A stretch of DNA of 64,000 nt from JAPOUP01 sp965203255 (GCA_965203255.1 OZ241882.1:1984001-2048000); one strand, 5' to 3'; positions 50,645-60,804 are shown, counted from the stretch's first letter. The notes: generated by a model not told the origin, from the sequence alone. Numbers and translations: made by a program.

Positions 50645-51948
50645 CCGATACCGCGCGCGTCATCCTGTGGGGCAGCGATATCGGCGCTGTGAGCTGGCTT
50701 CCCGATCGTGGCCTCGGCGTCTTTCAGTATACGCCTGAATTCGCAACATCCCGCATTGAACTGGCACCAATGATGATGCCGCTCAGTGACACGCCTTATG
50801 AGTTCCCGTCCCTGTCTCGCGAAACCTTCAAGGGACTGCCCGGCATGCTCGCCGACAGCCTGCCAGACAAGTTCGGCAACACCCTGATCAATGCCTGGCT
50901 GGCGGCCCGCAGCCGCGAGCCCGGTAGCTTCACACCGGTTGAACGCCTCTGCTATACTGGCACGCGCGGCATGGGCGCCCTCGAATTCCGTCCCCTGGTC
51001 AGTGAGGCGCCGAAAACATCCAGAAAAATCGAGATCGACGCGCTTGTGGTGCTGGTCAACCGCATACTCGATGACCGGACCGCGCTCGAAGGCAAGCTGA
51101 CCGGGGACGACGACGCCCACGCCATCGAAGATATCCTGCGCGTCGGCACGTCCGCCGGCGGCGCACGAGCGAAAGCCGTTCTCGTCTGGAACCCGGACAC
51201 AGGCGAATTCCGCTCAGGTCAGACGCCCGCAGCGGAAGGCTTCTCTCAATGGCTCATGAAGTTCGATGGCGTCCACGGCAACAAGGATCGCGAACTTGCC
51301 GATCCGCAAGGTTTCGGTCGGATCGAATACGCCTATCATCTAATGGCGCGCACAGCCGACATCGAAATGGAGTCCTGCCATCTGCACGAAGAAGGCGGAC
51401 GGGCGCATTTCGTGACGCGTCGTTTTGATCGCACGCCGAAAGGCGGCAAGCTACATATGCAGTCGCTTGGCGCCTTGATGCATTATGACTTCAACATCGC
51501 GGGCGCCTACGCTTATGAGCAGGCGCTACAGACCATCAGGCGTCTCGGCCTTCCCATGCACGATGTCGAGCAGCAGGTGCGGCGGACCTTCCTCAACATA
51601 CTGGCCCGCAACCAGGACGACCATGTCAAGAACATCGCTTTCCTGATGAACCGCAAGGGCGTCTGGCGCCTCTCGCCCGCTTTCGATGTCGCCTATTCCT
51701 ATAATCCATCTGGCGCCTGGACGAGCCAGCACCAGATGAGCGTCAACGGCAAGCGCGACAAATTTGATGTTGATGATCTGATCACCTTTGCAAGCGTGGG
51801 CGGTATCAAGAAGACGAAAGCGAAATCCATTCTAGAAGAGATTTCATCCGCAGTTGCCGACTGGCGAACCTATGCTGATCAGGCTGGTATGCCTGAAGGC
51901 GACACGGTGCGTATCGAACGCGCCCACCGCCGGGAACTGCTTGTTTAG
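50641..51948 (+). CDS. hipA: HipA-family serine/threonine kinase toxin
   Basis: A 435-residue intact HipA. The N-terminal domain (GAVSWLPDRGLGVFQYTPEF, MPLSDTPYEFPSL, LPGMLADSLPDKFGN) precedes the kinase core with the GTSAGGARAKAVLVWN glycine-rich/autophosphorylation-type loop, WLMKFDGVHGNKD, the catalytic block ILARNQDDHVKNIAFLM and the metal-binding LSPAFDVAYS. HipA kinases phosphorylate aminoacyl-tRNA synthetases or translation proteins and induce dormancy. With hipB it is the only clearly intact pair in the trb remnant zone, which suggests selection as an addiction module. Confidence 0.93.
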   Translation: MTDTARVILWGSDIGAVSWLPDRGLGVFQYTPEFATSRIELAPMMMPLSDTPYEFPSLSRETFKGLPGMLADSLPDKFGNTLINAWLAARSREPGSFTPVERLCYTGTRGMGALEFRPLVSEAPKTSRKIEIDALVVLVNRILDDRTALEGKLTGDDDAHAIEDILRVGTSAGGARAKAVLVWNPDTGEFRSGQTPAAEGFSQWLMKFDGVHGNKDRELADPQGFGRIEYAYHLMARTADIEMESCHLHEEGGRAHFVTRRFDRTPKGGKLHMQSLGALMHYDFNIAGAYAYEQALQTIRRLGLPMHDVEQQVRRTFLNILARNQDDHVKNIAFLMNRKGVWRLSPAFDVAYSYNPSGAWTSQHQMSVNGKRDKFDVDDLITFASVGGIKKTKAKSILEEISSAVADWRTYADQAGMPEGDTVRIERAHRRELLV

Positions 51949-52090
51949 CCTCAACTCCTCTAGGGCAGCCTTGCTGATTCTTGCGAAAACGTCTGACACG
52001 CCGCATCGAATTGCGACTTTCCCAAATATCAGCAAATAGCGCCAGATCAGAGGATTGGCCCTCTCAGCAAAGACAGGAGCGTCTCTCCCG

Positions 52091-52490
52091 ATGTCCGCAC
52101 CCGCCCAAACGCTTGAGACCGATCAACGACGCGTATCCATGCTGCGTCCTGCCTGTGAAGGCGTGGTGCGGGCAGCGCTGGAGGCAGACGATGTCATCGA
52201 TTTTCTCGCCGATCCTGACGGCTCGATCTGGATCGAGTGCGCAAGGCAAGGCGTCGAAGTCAGCCCTGAAACCATCTCCTCCGCAGCGCGCGAACGGATT
52301 GTTCGTTTCGTTGCCGGTAACATTGGTGAAGCCTGCGATCGATCCGCCCCCATCGTTTCTGTAGAACTCCCTGGTAGCGGCGGGCGGTCTGAAGGACTTC
52401 CCCCCACCTGTCTCAGCGGTGCCCTGCTTTTCGATCCGCAAACCTGCAGCAACACCTTTCGAACTCGGTGATTACGTCGACCAGGGGTAA
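52091..52490 (+). pseudogene. trbB 5' remnant (copy 1)
   Basis: From ATG 52091 the sequence reads RRVSMLRPACEGVVRAALE, DPDGSIWIECARQGVE and RERIVRFVAGNIGEACDRSA, then PIVSVELPGSGG, the N-terminal domain of TrbB. Near 52395 the frame slips, and PPVSAVPCFSIRKPA continues in the other frame, then ELGDYVDQG before TAA at 52490. The Walker A half is missing; the gene stops where a dispersed repeat begins at 52501. It follows copG and hipBA in the order expected for a trb cluster. It is a different gene copy from the one at 41313-42000, because the two overlap in content but not in sequence. Confidence 0.78.
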
Positions 52491-52500
52491 GCGACCAAAG

Positions 52501-52583
52501 TGGCTCTCCCGTTGCGGTTGTGGTCAGATCTGGATGATTTCAGACATCGACGCGACGGCAGGAAGCCAAACGCGATTGCCCTA
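52501..52583. repeat. Dispersed repeat, copy 1 (probable IS remnant)
   Basis: The sequence containing CCCGTTGCGGTTGTGGTCA and CGCGATTGCCCTAA is about three-quarters identical to 62696-62779. It starts just after the truncated trbB and ends 59 bp before glnE. It probably represents the end of an otherwise lost insertion sequence. Confidence 0.5.
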
Positions 52584-52641
52584 ATCAAGCATGGCCATCG
52601 TGCCAGCTCCTTGACGCGGTAGACCATCATTCCCGCCGGTT

Positions 52642-55506
52642 CTACTCGCTGTCCAGAACCCGCCTGCAGACCTCCGCGGCCGCGGACTGCGCGGTTTGGA
52701 GCGATTGTAGAAGTGATTCAAAGTCCTCTTCTTTCGTCAGTTTCGCCATGATCTGGCATAGCTTCTCGCCGGCACTCTCCTGATCGAAAGGACGTTCCTG
52801 GGCGACGCAGTCGATTTGCAGCAGATGGGTCTGCAGTGTGAGCGCCGTGGCGAGGCGATCAGCCTCATCGGAAGTAATCCATCCCGACTCCGCCAGAGGA
52901 ACGAGCGTCTCCCGAGCCGGGCAGCCCTGCCCTTGCCCATGGAAAAGCCCACCCGTCTGGGTCAGGAATTCAATCTCCATCAATCCGCCGGCTGTATGCT
53001 TGAGGGACCACGTGTTGGAACGGTCATCGCGATGCGCTTCCAGCAATCGGGTGCGCATCGCTCGGGCCTCATCAATGACCCTGGGGTCGCCCTTGCGCCC
53101 CGCAACGGCGGTTCCGATCACCTTGGCTACATCGGAGACCAGACTGGATTCGCCGGCCACCTGACGTCCACGGGTAAGTGCGAGGTGTTCCCAGACCCAG
53201 GCTTGCCTGGTCTGATATTCCTCAAAGGCAGCCAGTGACACCGCGACTGGACCCTGCCTCCCGGAAGGGCGTAGCCGCATGTCAACCGCATAGAGACGCC
53301 CTTCCGCCGTGACCGCCGTAAGGGCTGTCACCAGCGCCTGTGTGAAACGTGCGAAATAGGTCGAGGGAGAGAGGGGGCGTGATCCTTCGGAACTCTCGGC
53401 ACCGCCAGCGTCGTAGACCGTGATAAGATCCAGGTCGGATCTGGCCGTCATCTCGCGGGTACCGAACTTTCCCATGGCGACAACTGCAATGCCACGGCCG
53501 GGAGGTGGCCCATAGCGTGCGGCGAATCGTTCGACCACAAATGGAAGGAGTCCGGTCAGAACGCACTCCGCGACTCCGGAAAACGCCTTGCCGGCCTCGA
53601 CCGCGTCCGCCAGTCCGAGCAGCACCTGGACACCAATTCGGAACTTCACTTCCCGAGCCCAGATCCTTGCGATGTTCAGAACGAGTTCGTAATCGGTTGT
53701 GTCGCCGATCCTAATGTGCAGATCAGCCTCAAGCCATTCCAGCGACGGCAATTCCTCAAAGAAATCTTCGGATAGAAGCGCGTCCAGCGTTTGTGGCCGC
53801 CGCCCGAGATGGCTTGCAAGGCGCGGGGCCGTCGAGAAAATATCGATGACCAGTTCCAGGAGATGTCGGTTCGCCCGAAACAGGGAAAACACCTGGACGC
53901 CGGATGGAAGCCCGGAAAGGAAACGGTCAAACTCAGCGATCGCGGTGTCCGGGCTATCGGCGCGCCCAAGGTGCTTGATGAGATCAGCCTCAAGTGACGC
54001 ATACAGTCGCTGCGCACGTTCGGACCCCGTGGCGGTAATGGCTCCAGAGCGCCAGGTTTGAATGGTCCGGCAGACTTCACGCGGATCCGAAAATCCCAAG
54101 GCGGCGATGCTCTCCTCATCCAACTGGACTGCTTCCGGATCGGTTCGCACCCGCGTGCCAGCATCAAAAAAGCTCTCGGTCACCTCATGCACCGTGGCCA
54201 GACGTCCGGCGATCGCATCCTCCCAGGCTCGGTGATCTGACCATCCATCGAGGGCAGCGACACGAGCGCGTGCTTCGGCATTCTCCGGAATCGTGTGGGT
54301 CTGGCTGTCACCGACCATCTGCAGGCGATGCTCGACAGTGCGATGGGCAAGATAGGCTTCCGACAGCGACGCACACATTTCGGACTCGATGATTCCCTCG
54401 TCGCGCAGTGCGGAGAGAGCGCCAAGCGTGGTCGGCTCGCGGAGGACCGGCAGCCTTCCACCGATTATCAACTGTCTTGTCTGCGCGAAGAACTCGATTT
54501 CGCGAATACCTCCTGGGCTGAGCTTGATATCACAGCCCGGAACGGCAGCGGGCGTGAAATGCCCCTTCTTCACGCGGATTTTCCGCAGGATGTCCTCGAT
54601 GTCCTCGATGGCCGCAAAATCAAGTGAGCGGCGCCAGATGAAGGGCAGAAGGCGGCGCAGATAGGCGCTTCCGGCGGCCAGATCCCCGGCAATGGGTCGT
54701 GCCTTGATATGGGCGGCGCGCTCCCATGTGCGACCAGAGGTTTCATAGTACCTTTCTGCGGCTTCCATCGAAAGGCAGGGCTGGGTGGTTGAGGGCACGG
54801 GACGCAACCTTAGATCGGTCCGGAACACGTAGCCATCCGAATTCCGTTCCGACAGCGATTTCACCAGTCTGCGAATCACATGGATGCAACGCGCTCGGAT
54901 GTCGTTCAGATTCTCCCGTGGAACGCGGTCCTGGTCAAACAGACATATGAGATCGATGTCCGATGAATAGTTCAGCTCCCGTGCGCCAAGCTTTCCCATG
55001 CCGAGAACGGAGATACCTGCGCAATCAGGTATATCCTGCTGTCCCATTCCAGGCATTCGGTTCTTCGCGATCTCATCGGCGACCAGCCAACGCAATGAGA
55101 TGCCCGTAAGTCTATCGGCAAGGCTCGTAAGCGCTGCCGTTACCTGGCCGAATTCCCACGCACCTCCTAGATCAGCAAGCGCGATGTAGAGAGCCGCCCG
55201 TGCCCGTGTGCGGCGAAGGATCATGAGCAGTCCGCGCCAGTCGGCGCCTGCACTGGCTTCCTCGGCATCGGAAATGAGGCGTTCGAGCACCCGGCTCATG
55301 GGCTCGGCAGATTCATCCGCTAGCCAAGCTCCTTGCTTTCCAAGCAGTTGGGCGAGAAAGGGACTGGATCCTGCTGCGCCGAGGACGAGTTCGCCGATGC
55401 TTCCTGATGCAAGCGAATCCGGTAGTCTGGATACGAGATCTTTCGCCTGATCCAAGTCATAGGGGACTGGCGCACGGCTGATGCTGCTGGCGAGGCATCG
55501 GGTCAT
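52642..55506 (-). CDS. glnE: Bifunctional glutamine synthetase adenylyltransferase/adenylyl-removing enzyme
   Basis: GlnE adds AMP to, and removes it from, glutamine synthetase in response to PII and glutamine. The 954-residue protein has the usual length. The N-terminal deadenylylation nucleotidyltransferase domain has GISVLGMGKLGARELNYSSDID and DGYVFRTDLRLRP. The C-terminal adenylylation domain has GIAVVAMGKFGTREMTARSDLDL and YAVDMRLRPSGRQGP, each with its catalytic G-S/D-x-D pair, and the central helical regulatory region lies between. The final EDFESLLQSLQTAQSAAAEVCRRVL is typical. It is an isolated gene here; the 3' end is close to mobile-element debris. Confidence 0.96.
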   Translation of the reverse strand: MTRCLASSISRAPVPYDLDQAKDLVSRLPDSLASGSIGELVLGAAGSSPFLAQLLGKQGAWLADESAEPMSRVLERLISDAEEASAGADWRGLLMILRRTRARAALYIALADLGGAWEFGQVTAALTSLADRLTGISLRWLVADEIAKNRMPGMGQQDIPDCAGISVLGMGKLGARELNYSSDIDLICLFDQDRVPRENLNDIRARCIHVIRRLVKSLSERNSDGYVFRTDLRLRPVPSTTQPCLSMEAAERYYETSGRTWERAAHIKARPIAGDLAAGSAYLRRLLPFIWRRSLDFAAIEDIEDILRKIRVKKGHFTPAAVPGCDIKLSPGGIREIEFFAQTRQLIIGGRLPVLREPTTLGALSALRDEGIIESEMCASLSEAYLAHRTVEHRLQMVGDSQTHTIPENAEARARVAALDGWSDHRAWEDAIAGRLATVHEVTESFFDAGTRVRTDPEAVQLDEESIAALGFSDPREVCRTIQTWRSGAITATGSERAQRLYASLEADLIKHLGRADSPDTAIAEFDRFLSGLPSGVQVFSLFRANRHLLELVIDIFSTAPRLASHLGRRPQTLDALLSEDFFEELPSLEWLEADLHIRIGDTTDYELVLNIARIWAREVKFRIGVQVLLGLADAVEAGKAFSGVAECVLTGLLPFVVERFAARYGPPPGRGIAVVAMGKFGTREMTARSDLDLITVYDAGGAESSEGSRPLSPSTYFARFTQALVTALTAVTAEGRLYAVDMRLRPSGRQGPVAVSLAAFEEYQTRQAWVWEHLALTRGRQVAGESSLVSDVAKVIGTAVAGRKGDPRVIDEARAMRTRLLEAHRDDRSNTWSLKHTAGGLMEIEFLTQTGGLFHGQGQGCPARETLVPLAESGWITSDEADRLATALTLQTHLLQIDCVAQERPFDQESAGEKLCQIMAKLTKEEDFESLLQSLQTAQSAAAEVCRRVLDSE

Positions 55507-55691
55507 ATCTCGGGAATCCTCTATCGTTATGTGTTCGACTCAACGGTTTGAGTCACGCAAATCAGTCACGGCAATGGAACCCTCGGCACCATCACTCGCC
55601 AGGGCCTGCTGCGGTGTGGGCAGCGGGATCATCGATGACCGATACACAACTTACCCATTCCGGACGCGGTCGCCGCAGCCTTTGGCTGGTG

Positions 55692-56084
55692 TCAAAGGAA
55701 GTCCTCCTCAACAGCTGAGACGTCGATTCCGACTTTCTCCAGACCTGCCTCAAGATAGTCTGCCAGCAATGGTACGCCGAGCAGGTAGTCCTCGGTCGGA
55801 ACGGTCGCTTCCGCCCTCGCGATCGCCAAAGCGTCGTGCCACTCTTCGGGTTCAAATGTCTCTCGGCCAATCCACATCAGGGCGACCAGTTCGGCTTTCT
55901 CGTCGTCATTAAGTCGACGGACAAATGCCCGAAGCTCCGACCCTGTAGCATCACCACGTTTGGCCTCGAGGATGGTCTCGGCTTCCGCTGAATCACCTGG
56001 CACGTCCCATCTGCCAACTTTAGCCTCCAATTCCCGCGCTCGAACGATGATATGAACGACGCGCCTTGGCGAGATCTGCGGCAT
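55692..56084 (-). CDS. DUF3775 family protein
   Basis: From ATG 56084 (MPQISPRRVVHIIVRAREL) the protein is 130 residues. The core GDATGSELRAFVRRLNDDEKAELVALMWIGR and the following DALAIARAEA-type helix with LLGVPLLADYLEAGLEKVG are the hallmarks of DUF3775, a small family in alphaproteobacteria with no known function. The longer frame from 56132 adds 16 residues that look non-conserved. It is acidic, soluble, with no signal. Confidence 0.82.
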   Translation of the reverse strand: MPQISPRRVVHIIVRARELEAKVGRWDVPGDSAEAETILEAKRGDATGSELRAFVRRLNDDEKAELVALMWIGRETFEPEEWHDALAIARAEATVPTEDYLLGVPLLADYLEAGLEKVGIDVSAVEEDFL

Positions 56085-56524
56085 ATCGAGTGTCCTCCAG
56101 GTCAGCGAGTGGTCAGCTAGCCAATTCCTCAATCATAGCACTCGATGAATTGGGAATCACGCTCCAGTTTGCTGGGTGCAGTTCAATAATGCACCGAATG
56201 ACGGACGTGACCACATGACGCGAGAGATTGGTCCCATTCCGGCCTGTCCGGTGAATTCGTGGCCGGGCATGATCAGGCACTAAACAGGAAACAGGCGAAG
56301 GTCTACCATTCCAACGGGCAAAGGCACGGGGCCATCACAAGCTTCGTGCATGCATATGTCATATCGGCCAGCGATTGTGTGCACCCTGATCAGCAATCAT
56401 GGACTGGTAATCCGATACGTCCCGGGCTATTTCAACTGCAGATCAAGAACCGTCCGGCGTTGCTCCGGCCAGATGCCGGTCCAGCGAATTGCCGGGCCCC
56501 TGACGATTTGGGAGATGTAGTAGA
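56085..56524. other. Intergenic stretch without a recognised gene
   Basis: This separates the divergent DUF3775 and thioredoxin-like genes. Small frames exist on the plus strand (56259 onward) but show no motifs. No repeat-family member or RNA gene is recognised. Confidence 0.45.
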
Positions 56525-57079
56525 ATGGCCGCAACACCACCGGTCTGTGATTTTGGATGGAAAGCTCCGGACTTTCGCTTGCCTGCCACCGACGGAGAAA
56601 GCTACGGGCTATCCGACATTGCCGGGCCAAAGGGCACGCTGATCATGTTCATCTGCAATCATTGCCCGTACGTGAAGTCTGTGCTCGACCGCATTGTGCG
56701 GGACGTTGCGGATCTGAAGCAATTCGGTATCGGCTCAGCAGCCATATCGGCCAATGATGTCGCAACATATCCCGAGGATAGTTTCGACAGAATGATCAAC
56801 GTGGCGCAAGAGAACGGTTTTTCGTTTCCATATCTGTATGATGAATCGCAGGCCGCAGCGCGGGCCTACGGTGCCGTATGCACTCCGGATTTCTTTGGTT
56901 TCAACGCTGCGCTTGAGCTTCAGTACCGCGGAAGGCTTGATGCCTCGGGGCGTGCGCCAGCGTCGGCAGACGTGCGCCGAGACCTGTTCGAGGCTATGAA
57001 ACTTGTTGCTGAGACCGCCTCCGGGCCTATGGAACAGATTCCTTCGATGGGATGTTCGATCAAGTGGAAACACGCGTAG
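56525..57079 (+). CDS. Thioredoxin-fold AhpC/TSA-type protein
   Basis: A 184-residue protein of the peroxiredoxin-like thioredoxin family often annotated as thioredoxin family protein. After APDFRLPATDGESYGLSDI comes FICNHCPYVKSVLDRIV, where the cysteine pair CNHC replaces the CxxC or single Cys of related families. Then come FPYLYDESQAAARAYGAVCTPDFFGF and the C-terminal SMGCSIKWK, both conserved in this subfamily. It has no signal peptide and so is cytoplasmic. Probable role: thiol redox or peroxide handling; the substrate is not known. Confidence 0.85.
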   Translation: MAATPPVCDFGWKAPDFRLPATDGESYGLSDIAGPKGTLIMFICNHCPYVKSVLDRIVRDVADLKQFGIGSAAISANDVATYPEDSFDRMINVAQENGFSFPYLYDESQAAARAYGAVCTPDFFGFNAALELQYRGRLDASGRAPASADVRRDLFEAMKLVAETASGPMEQIPSMGCSIKWKHA

Positions 57080-57218
57080 GTACCGTTCCGGGCAGCAGCC
57101 TGGATTTCAGGGTCGTCGTCGGAAGCACCATACAACATGCATACGGTCACGCTTGACAATTGCTGCCGTCCGACTGAGTCAGGCTGATCAATCCAGCGAA
57201 TTCGATGGACCATCCAGG

Positions 57219-57692
57219 ATGAACAAAATTCCCCTTACCAAAGCGGGTCACACTGCCTTGGGCAACGAGCTTAAGCAGCTGAAGTCAGTGGATCGCCCCG
57301 CGATCATTCAGGCCATTGCGGAGGCACGTGAACACGGTGACCTGTCCGAGAATGCGGAGTACCATGCCGCCCGCGAAAAGCAGGGTTTCATCGAGGCCCG
57401 CGTCAAGGAGATCGAAGGCATACTTGGCCAGGCTGAGGTCATTGACCCGTCAGGACAATCCGGCAATACTGTAAAGTTTGGCGCCACCGTCAGGCTCATG
57501 GACGAAGATACCAAGAAAGAGACCATATACCAGATAGTCGGTGAGCCCGAAGCTGACATCAAATCCGGGAGGCTGAACCTCAGGTCTCCGTTGGCTCGGG
57601 CGCTGGTCGGCAAGGAACCCGGTGACAGTGTCGAGGTGGTGACACCAGGCGGTGAACGGCTCTATGAGATCGTAAACGTCGAATACGTCTGA
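57219..57692 (+). CDS. greA: Transcription elongation factor GreA
   Basis: GreA rescues backtracked RNA polymerase by stimulating transcript cleavage. From ATG 57219 the protein is 157 residues. The N-terminal coiled coil ends in the tip EHGDLSENAEYHAAREKQGF, with the acidic residues that enter the secondary channel. The C-terminal FKBP-like domain has IYQIVGEPEADIKSGRLNL and SPLARALVGKEPGDSVEV. The frame is open upstream to 57003, but those residues overlap the previous gene and are not GreA-like. Confidence 0.96.
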   Translation: MNKIPLTKAGHTALGNELKQLKSVDRPAIIQAIAEAREHGDLSENAEYHAAREKQGFIEARVKEIEGILGQAEVIDPSGQSGNTVKFGATVRLMDEDTKKETIYQIVGEPEADIKSGRLNLRSPLARALVGKEPGDSVEVVTPGGERLYEIVNVEYV

Positions 57693-57944
57693 ACTTCCGC
57701 TCGTCATCAGAGTATCTAGGTTGACTGGCCAACGGTCTCGACCGGTCTGACCGAGTGGGGCTAAAGGCGAACTCGCAGCGAGTCCTGATGGTTACATCTA
57801 GTATCCCACCCGTGTTGAAGTGACGCCGGGACGCTTGCCCTGTCCCATGTGATACCTTATACCCGCCGCAACAACAGCCAACAGGCCTTCCGGATCGGGC
57901 GGATGTCCGCTGGCGGTTCCGGGGGCACCGGGAAGGGGCAGGCT

Positions 57945-58385
57945 ATGGGCAGAGGCGGAAAGAAAATATATCACGTACGGCTGGACGGTGGCGAGCGGGC
58001 GCTCCTGCAGGGGATCGTCGACGGTGGAAAGGGGTCGGTGACGCGGCGCCGGCGGGCGCACATCCTCCTTCTCGCGGACGCCAACCGCGAGGGCGGCGGA
58101 CGCGATGACGCCGACATAGCGGACGTCCTCGGGGCCGGGGCCTCGACGGTGGAGCGGGCCCGCAAGCGGTTCGTGCTGGACGGCCTTGAGGCGGCGCTGG
58201 AGAGGAAGGAGCAGGCCAACAGGAAGAGGCCCGTGCTGGACGGCGGGGGCCAGGCGAAGCTGGCGATGCTGGCCTGCTCGGAGCCCCCCGAGGGGCACGC
58301 GCGCTGGTCGCTGCGGCTGCTCGGCGAAAGGCTCGTGGAGCTGGAGGTCGTCGACAGCATATCGAAGGAGACGGTCCGGCAGGGG
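57945..58385 (+). pseudogene. IS630 transposase, 5' half
   Basis: From ATG 57945 the sequence reads GRGGKKIYHVRLDGGERALL, a helix-turn-helix (DADIADVLGAGASTVERARKR), a second winged domain (ARWSLRLLGERLVELEVV) and stops in SKETVRQGL at the IS110 junction. The 3' half resumes at 60098 as KKNDIKPWRDQCRCIPP, and the codon across the junction (CT|G) restores leucine, so the two halves were one gene. Confidence 0.8.
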
Positions 58386-60097
58386 CTCTTATGAGACCTT
58401 ACAGGTCAAGTGCCCTTTTTCAAAACCTCACATCGGCGTCCCTCCCTCCGTCGGGGGGCGGCTTCCGTGCCACCGGGGAAGTCCAGACAGAACGTCGCGG
58501 TTCCATGACGCGCTCAACGACGCGTCCAGCCTCTTATCCGGTTCGGTTGGCCGGTGCCGGCCCCGTGACCATTATGCCCGATTCGGGCGGTGCGACGTTC
58601 CGGGGGGGGCGGGACCCATCTGAAATGAACGGTGCCGCTTCCTGCGGCGAACCAGGCCCCTGCACGGTCACACGCCCTGCCCGGGTTCCCCGGAGGCCCC
58701 GTCGGGCCGCCCGGGTGTTCCGTTGTTCCGTTGTTCCGTTGCCCTCCCGCTCTCAGGCCTGCGACAGGACGGCGCCCTCCGGCACCAGGCCGGTGGTGGC
58801 GAACCTCCACAGCGCCACCAGAAGCTTACGGGCCAGCGCCACGATCCCCCGCCTGCGCGAACGTCCGTCGCGGGCGCTCACGTAATCCCGGAACCACGCC
58901 GAGAGGGCGCTGTCGGGCTGGTGGCGCAGCCAGCGCCAGGCCATCTGCACCAGGTGCTTTCGCAGCATCGCGCCGCCCGCCTTGCTGATCCCCTGGTCGT
59001 TGTCGACGCCCCCGCTCGCGAAGGGCACCGGCGCCAGGCCCGCGAGGCTGGCCAGCTGCCGCCGGTTGCGCAGCTCCCGGTAGAAGAGCTCGCCGCCCAG
59101 CATCAGCGCGTCGTTCGGGCCGATCCCGCGCAGCCGGACCAGCGTCGCCGCGTGGTGGGCGTCCGCCGGCGCCGCCCGCGGTCTGTCAACGGGCGGAGCG
59201 GCCTCCTTCCCGGCGGCGTCCGCGCGGAGGCCGTCGAGGGCCCGGGCCGACGCCTCCAGCATCTCCATCTTCCTCGCCTCGACAGCCTTGAGTTCCGCGC
59301 GCACCAGCTCCAGCCGGTCGAGGATGCCCTTGATCTCGGCCAGCAGCTCCGGCGGCAGCGGCTCCCCGTAGCCGGTCTCCATCCCGCCGAGCCGCTCACG
59401 GAACCCCGGCCGCGCCGGATCCCCGGCCAACACCCCGTGCAGCCTCAGGAGCCCGTCGACGGAGTTCGAGAGGCGGCGGCGCTCCTGCACCAGACGCTCC
59501 CGCCGGCGCAGCAGCCGCTTCCTGTCCTCCTCCGCGACCGTTGGCACACGCACCCGCGACATCGCGTCCCGGTCGCCGCCGTCCCACGCCCTGAGCGCCC
59601 GGACCATCCGGCGGGCGTCGATCCGGTCCGTCTTCACCTTCTTTTTCCTCCGCACCACCTCGAGGCTCGCGGGGTCGCAGACAACCACCTCGACATCCTC
59701 CCCCTCCAGCCGCCGGGCCAGCCAGAAGCCCTCGTAACCGGCCTCGTACACAAGCATCACCCGGACATCGCCGCCGGTCGCCGCCCGCTCCCGCGCCCGC
59801 CCGAGCCTGCCCAGGAGCCCATCAACGTCCTGCGGCGCCAGCCTGTGGATGCCGGCCCTCGACGTGTCGGACGGATCGCCCACCGCGAGGATCCAGCTCC
59901 TGCCGCTCACTTCCAGAGCCGCGTAGACCGTGGTAACGTTCCCCTCGAAAGGGGTTTTCGAATCAGTCATCTTTCTCTCCTTTCACTCGGCGGGGGTTGC
60001 CGTCTCGCGGCCCCCCGCCACAACATGCTGTCTTCCTGTCAACACCCTGCACCGAATCACCCGCGAAGGCAAACGGCGGCCCGTCCCATGGCATCTG
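58386..60097 (-). mobile_element. IS110-family element, copy 1
   Basis: This 1712-bp element is identical as far as I can compare to 60898-62609 in inverted orientation. It is inserted in the IS630 transposase gene at GGCAGGGG-CT-G, with CT on both sides of the element, as expected for the dinucleotide core of IS110 recombination. There are no terminal inverted repeats. It includes a 367-bp non-coding end downstream of the transposase (58386-58752). Confidence 0.85.
58753..59970 (-). CDS. IS110-family transposase, copy 1
   Basis: A 405-residue DEDD/serine recombinase. The N-terminal RuvC-like domain has YAALEVSGRSWILAV, VYEAGYEGFWLARRL and KTDRIDARRMVRAL, the acidic positions of the DEDD site with Glu at the first, as in one branch of the family. 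The C-terminal Tnp_20 domain has the LRGIGPNDALMLG helix-hairpin-helix and VDNDQGISKAGGAMLRKHL with the serine region. Intact and identical to the copy at 61025-62242. Confidence 0.93.
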   Translation of the reverse strand: MTDSKTPFEGNVTTVYAALEVSGRSWILAVGDPSDTSRAGIHRLAPQDVDGLLGRLGRARERAATGGDVRVMLVYEAGYEGFWLARRLEGEDVEVVVCDPASLEVVRRKKKVKTDRIDARRMVRALRAWDGGDRDAMSRVRVPTVAEEDRKRLLRRRERLVQERRRLSNSVDGLLRLHGVLAGDPARPGFRERLGGMETGYGEPLPPELLAEIKGILDRLELVRAELKAVEARKMEMLEASARALDGLRADAAGKEAAPPVDRPRAAPADAHHAATLVRLRGIGPNDALMLGGELFYRELRNRRQLASLAGLAPVPFASGGVDNDQGISKAGGAMLRKHLVQMAWRWLRHQPDSALSAWFRDYVSARDGRSRRRGIVALARKLLVALWRFATTGLVPEGAVLSQA

Positions 60098-60804
60098 AAA
60101 AAAACGACATCAAGCCCTGGAGGGACCAGTGCCGGTGCATCCCGCCGAAAGAGAGCGCCGAATCCGTCCGCGCCATGGAGGACGTCCTGAAGACCCGCAG
60201 CCGCGGGTACGACGGCGGCACGGTCCTGGCCGTCATGGACGGGACCCCGGAGCAGCAGACGGGGGAGATGCGGACGCCGCTGCCTGTACGGCCCGGACAG
60301 CCGGCCGCATACGGCTCCGGGTACGGGCGCAACGGCACCGCGGACCTGTTCATGGTCCACCCCCCCTCCCCCCCCGCTGGAGGCGTGGCGCCACGTGAAG
60401 GTCACCGACCGGCGCAGGAGGCGGGACTTCGCAGGGCTGCCCGCCGACATCGCCGACGTCCACTTTCCGGACAGGAAAACCGTCCCCGTGATGGACAGCC
60501 CGACACTCACAGGCTGCCGACGCTCCACCAGGCCTTCGGGCCGGCGGAGGCGTCGCGGCCCGCGGCCCGCTTCGAGGTCCACCACACACCGAGGCACGGC
60601 AGCTGGCCGGACATGGCGGAGACCGGGACAGACGCCCTCTCCCGGCAGTGCCCCGCCAGGCGCATCCCGGACCGGGAGGCGATGGTGCGGGAGGCCGGCG
60701 CCTGGCAGGCGCACCGCAACCCGTCGGCGAAGCCGGTCGACTGGCGGTTCACGACTGGGGACGCCCGCGTGAAACTGAAGTCCCTCTATCCATCACAGCA
60801 ATAA
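60098..60804 (+). pseudogene. IS630 transposase, 3' half
   Basis: The frame resumes KKNDIKPWRDQCRCIPPKES, then the first catalytic region TVLAVMDGTPEQ and YGRNGTADLFMV. Near a C-run at 60360 it slips to another frame (HVKVTDRRRRRDFAGLPADI, VHFPDRKTVPVMD) and later returns to the first frame (FEVHHTPRHGSWPDMAETG, WRFTTGDARVKLKSLYP). The glutamate of the DDE triad lies in the last part. Frameshifts make it dead independently of the IS110 insertion. Confidence 0.78.

Noticed and set aside
58723..60804. 693-codon plus-strand open frame across IS110 copy 1
   Set aside because: It is antisense to the IS110 transposase for most of its length and only its end is the IS630 remnant; it is not one gene.
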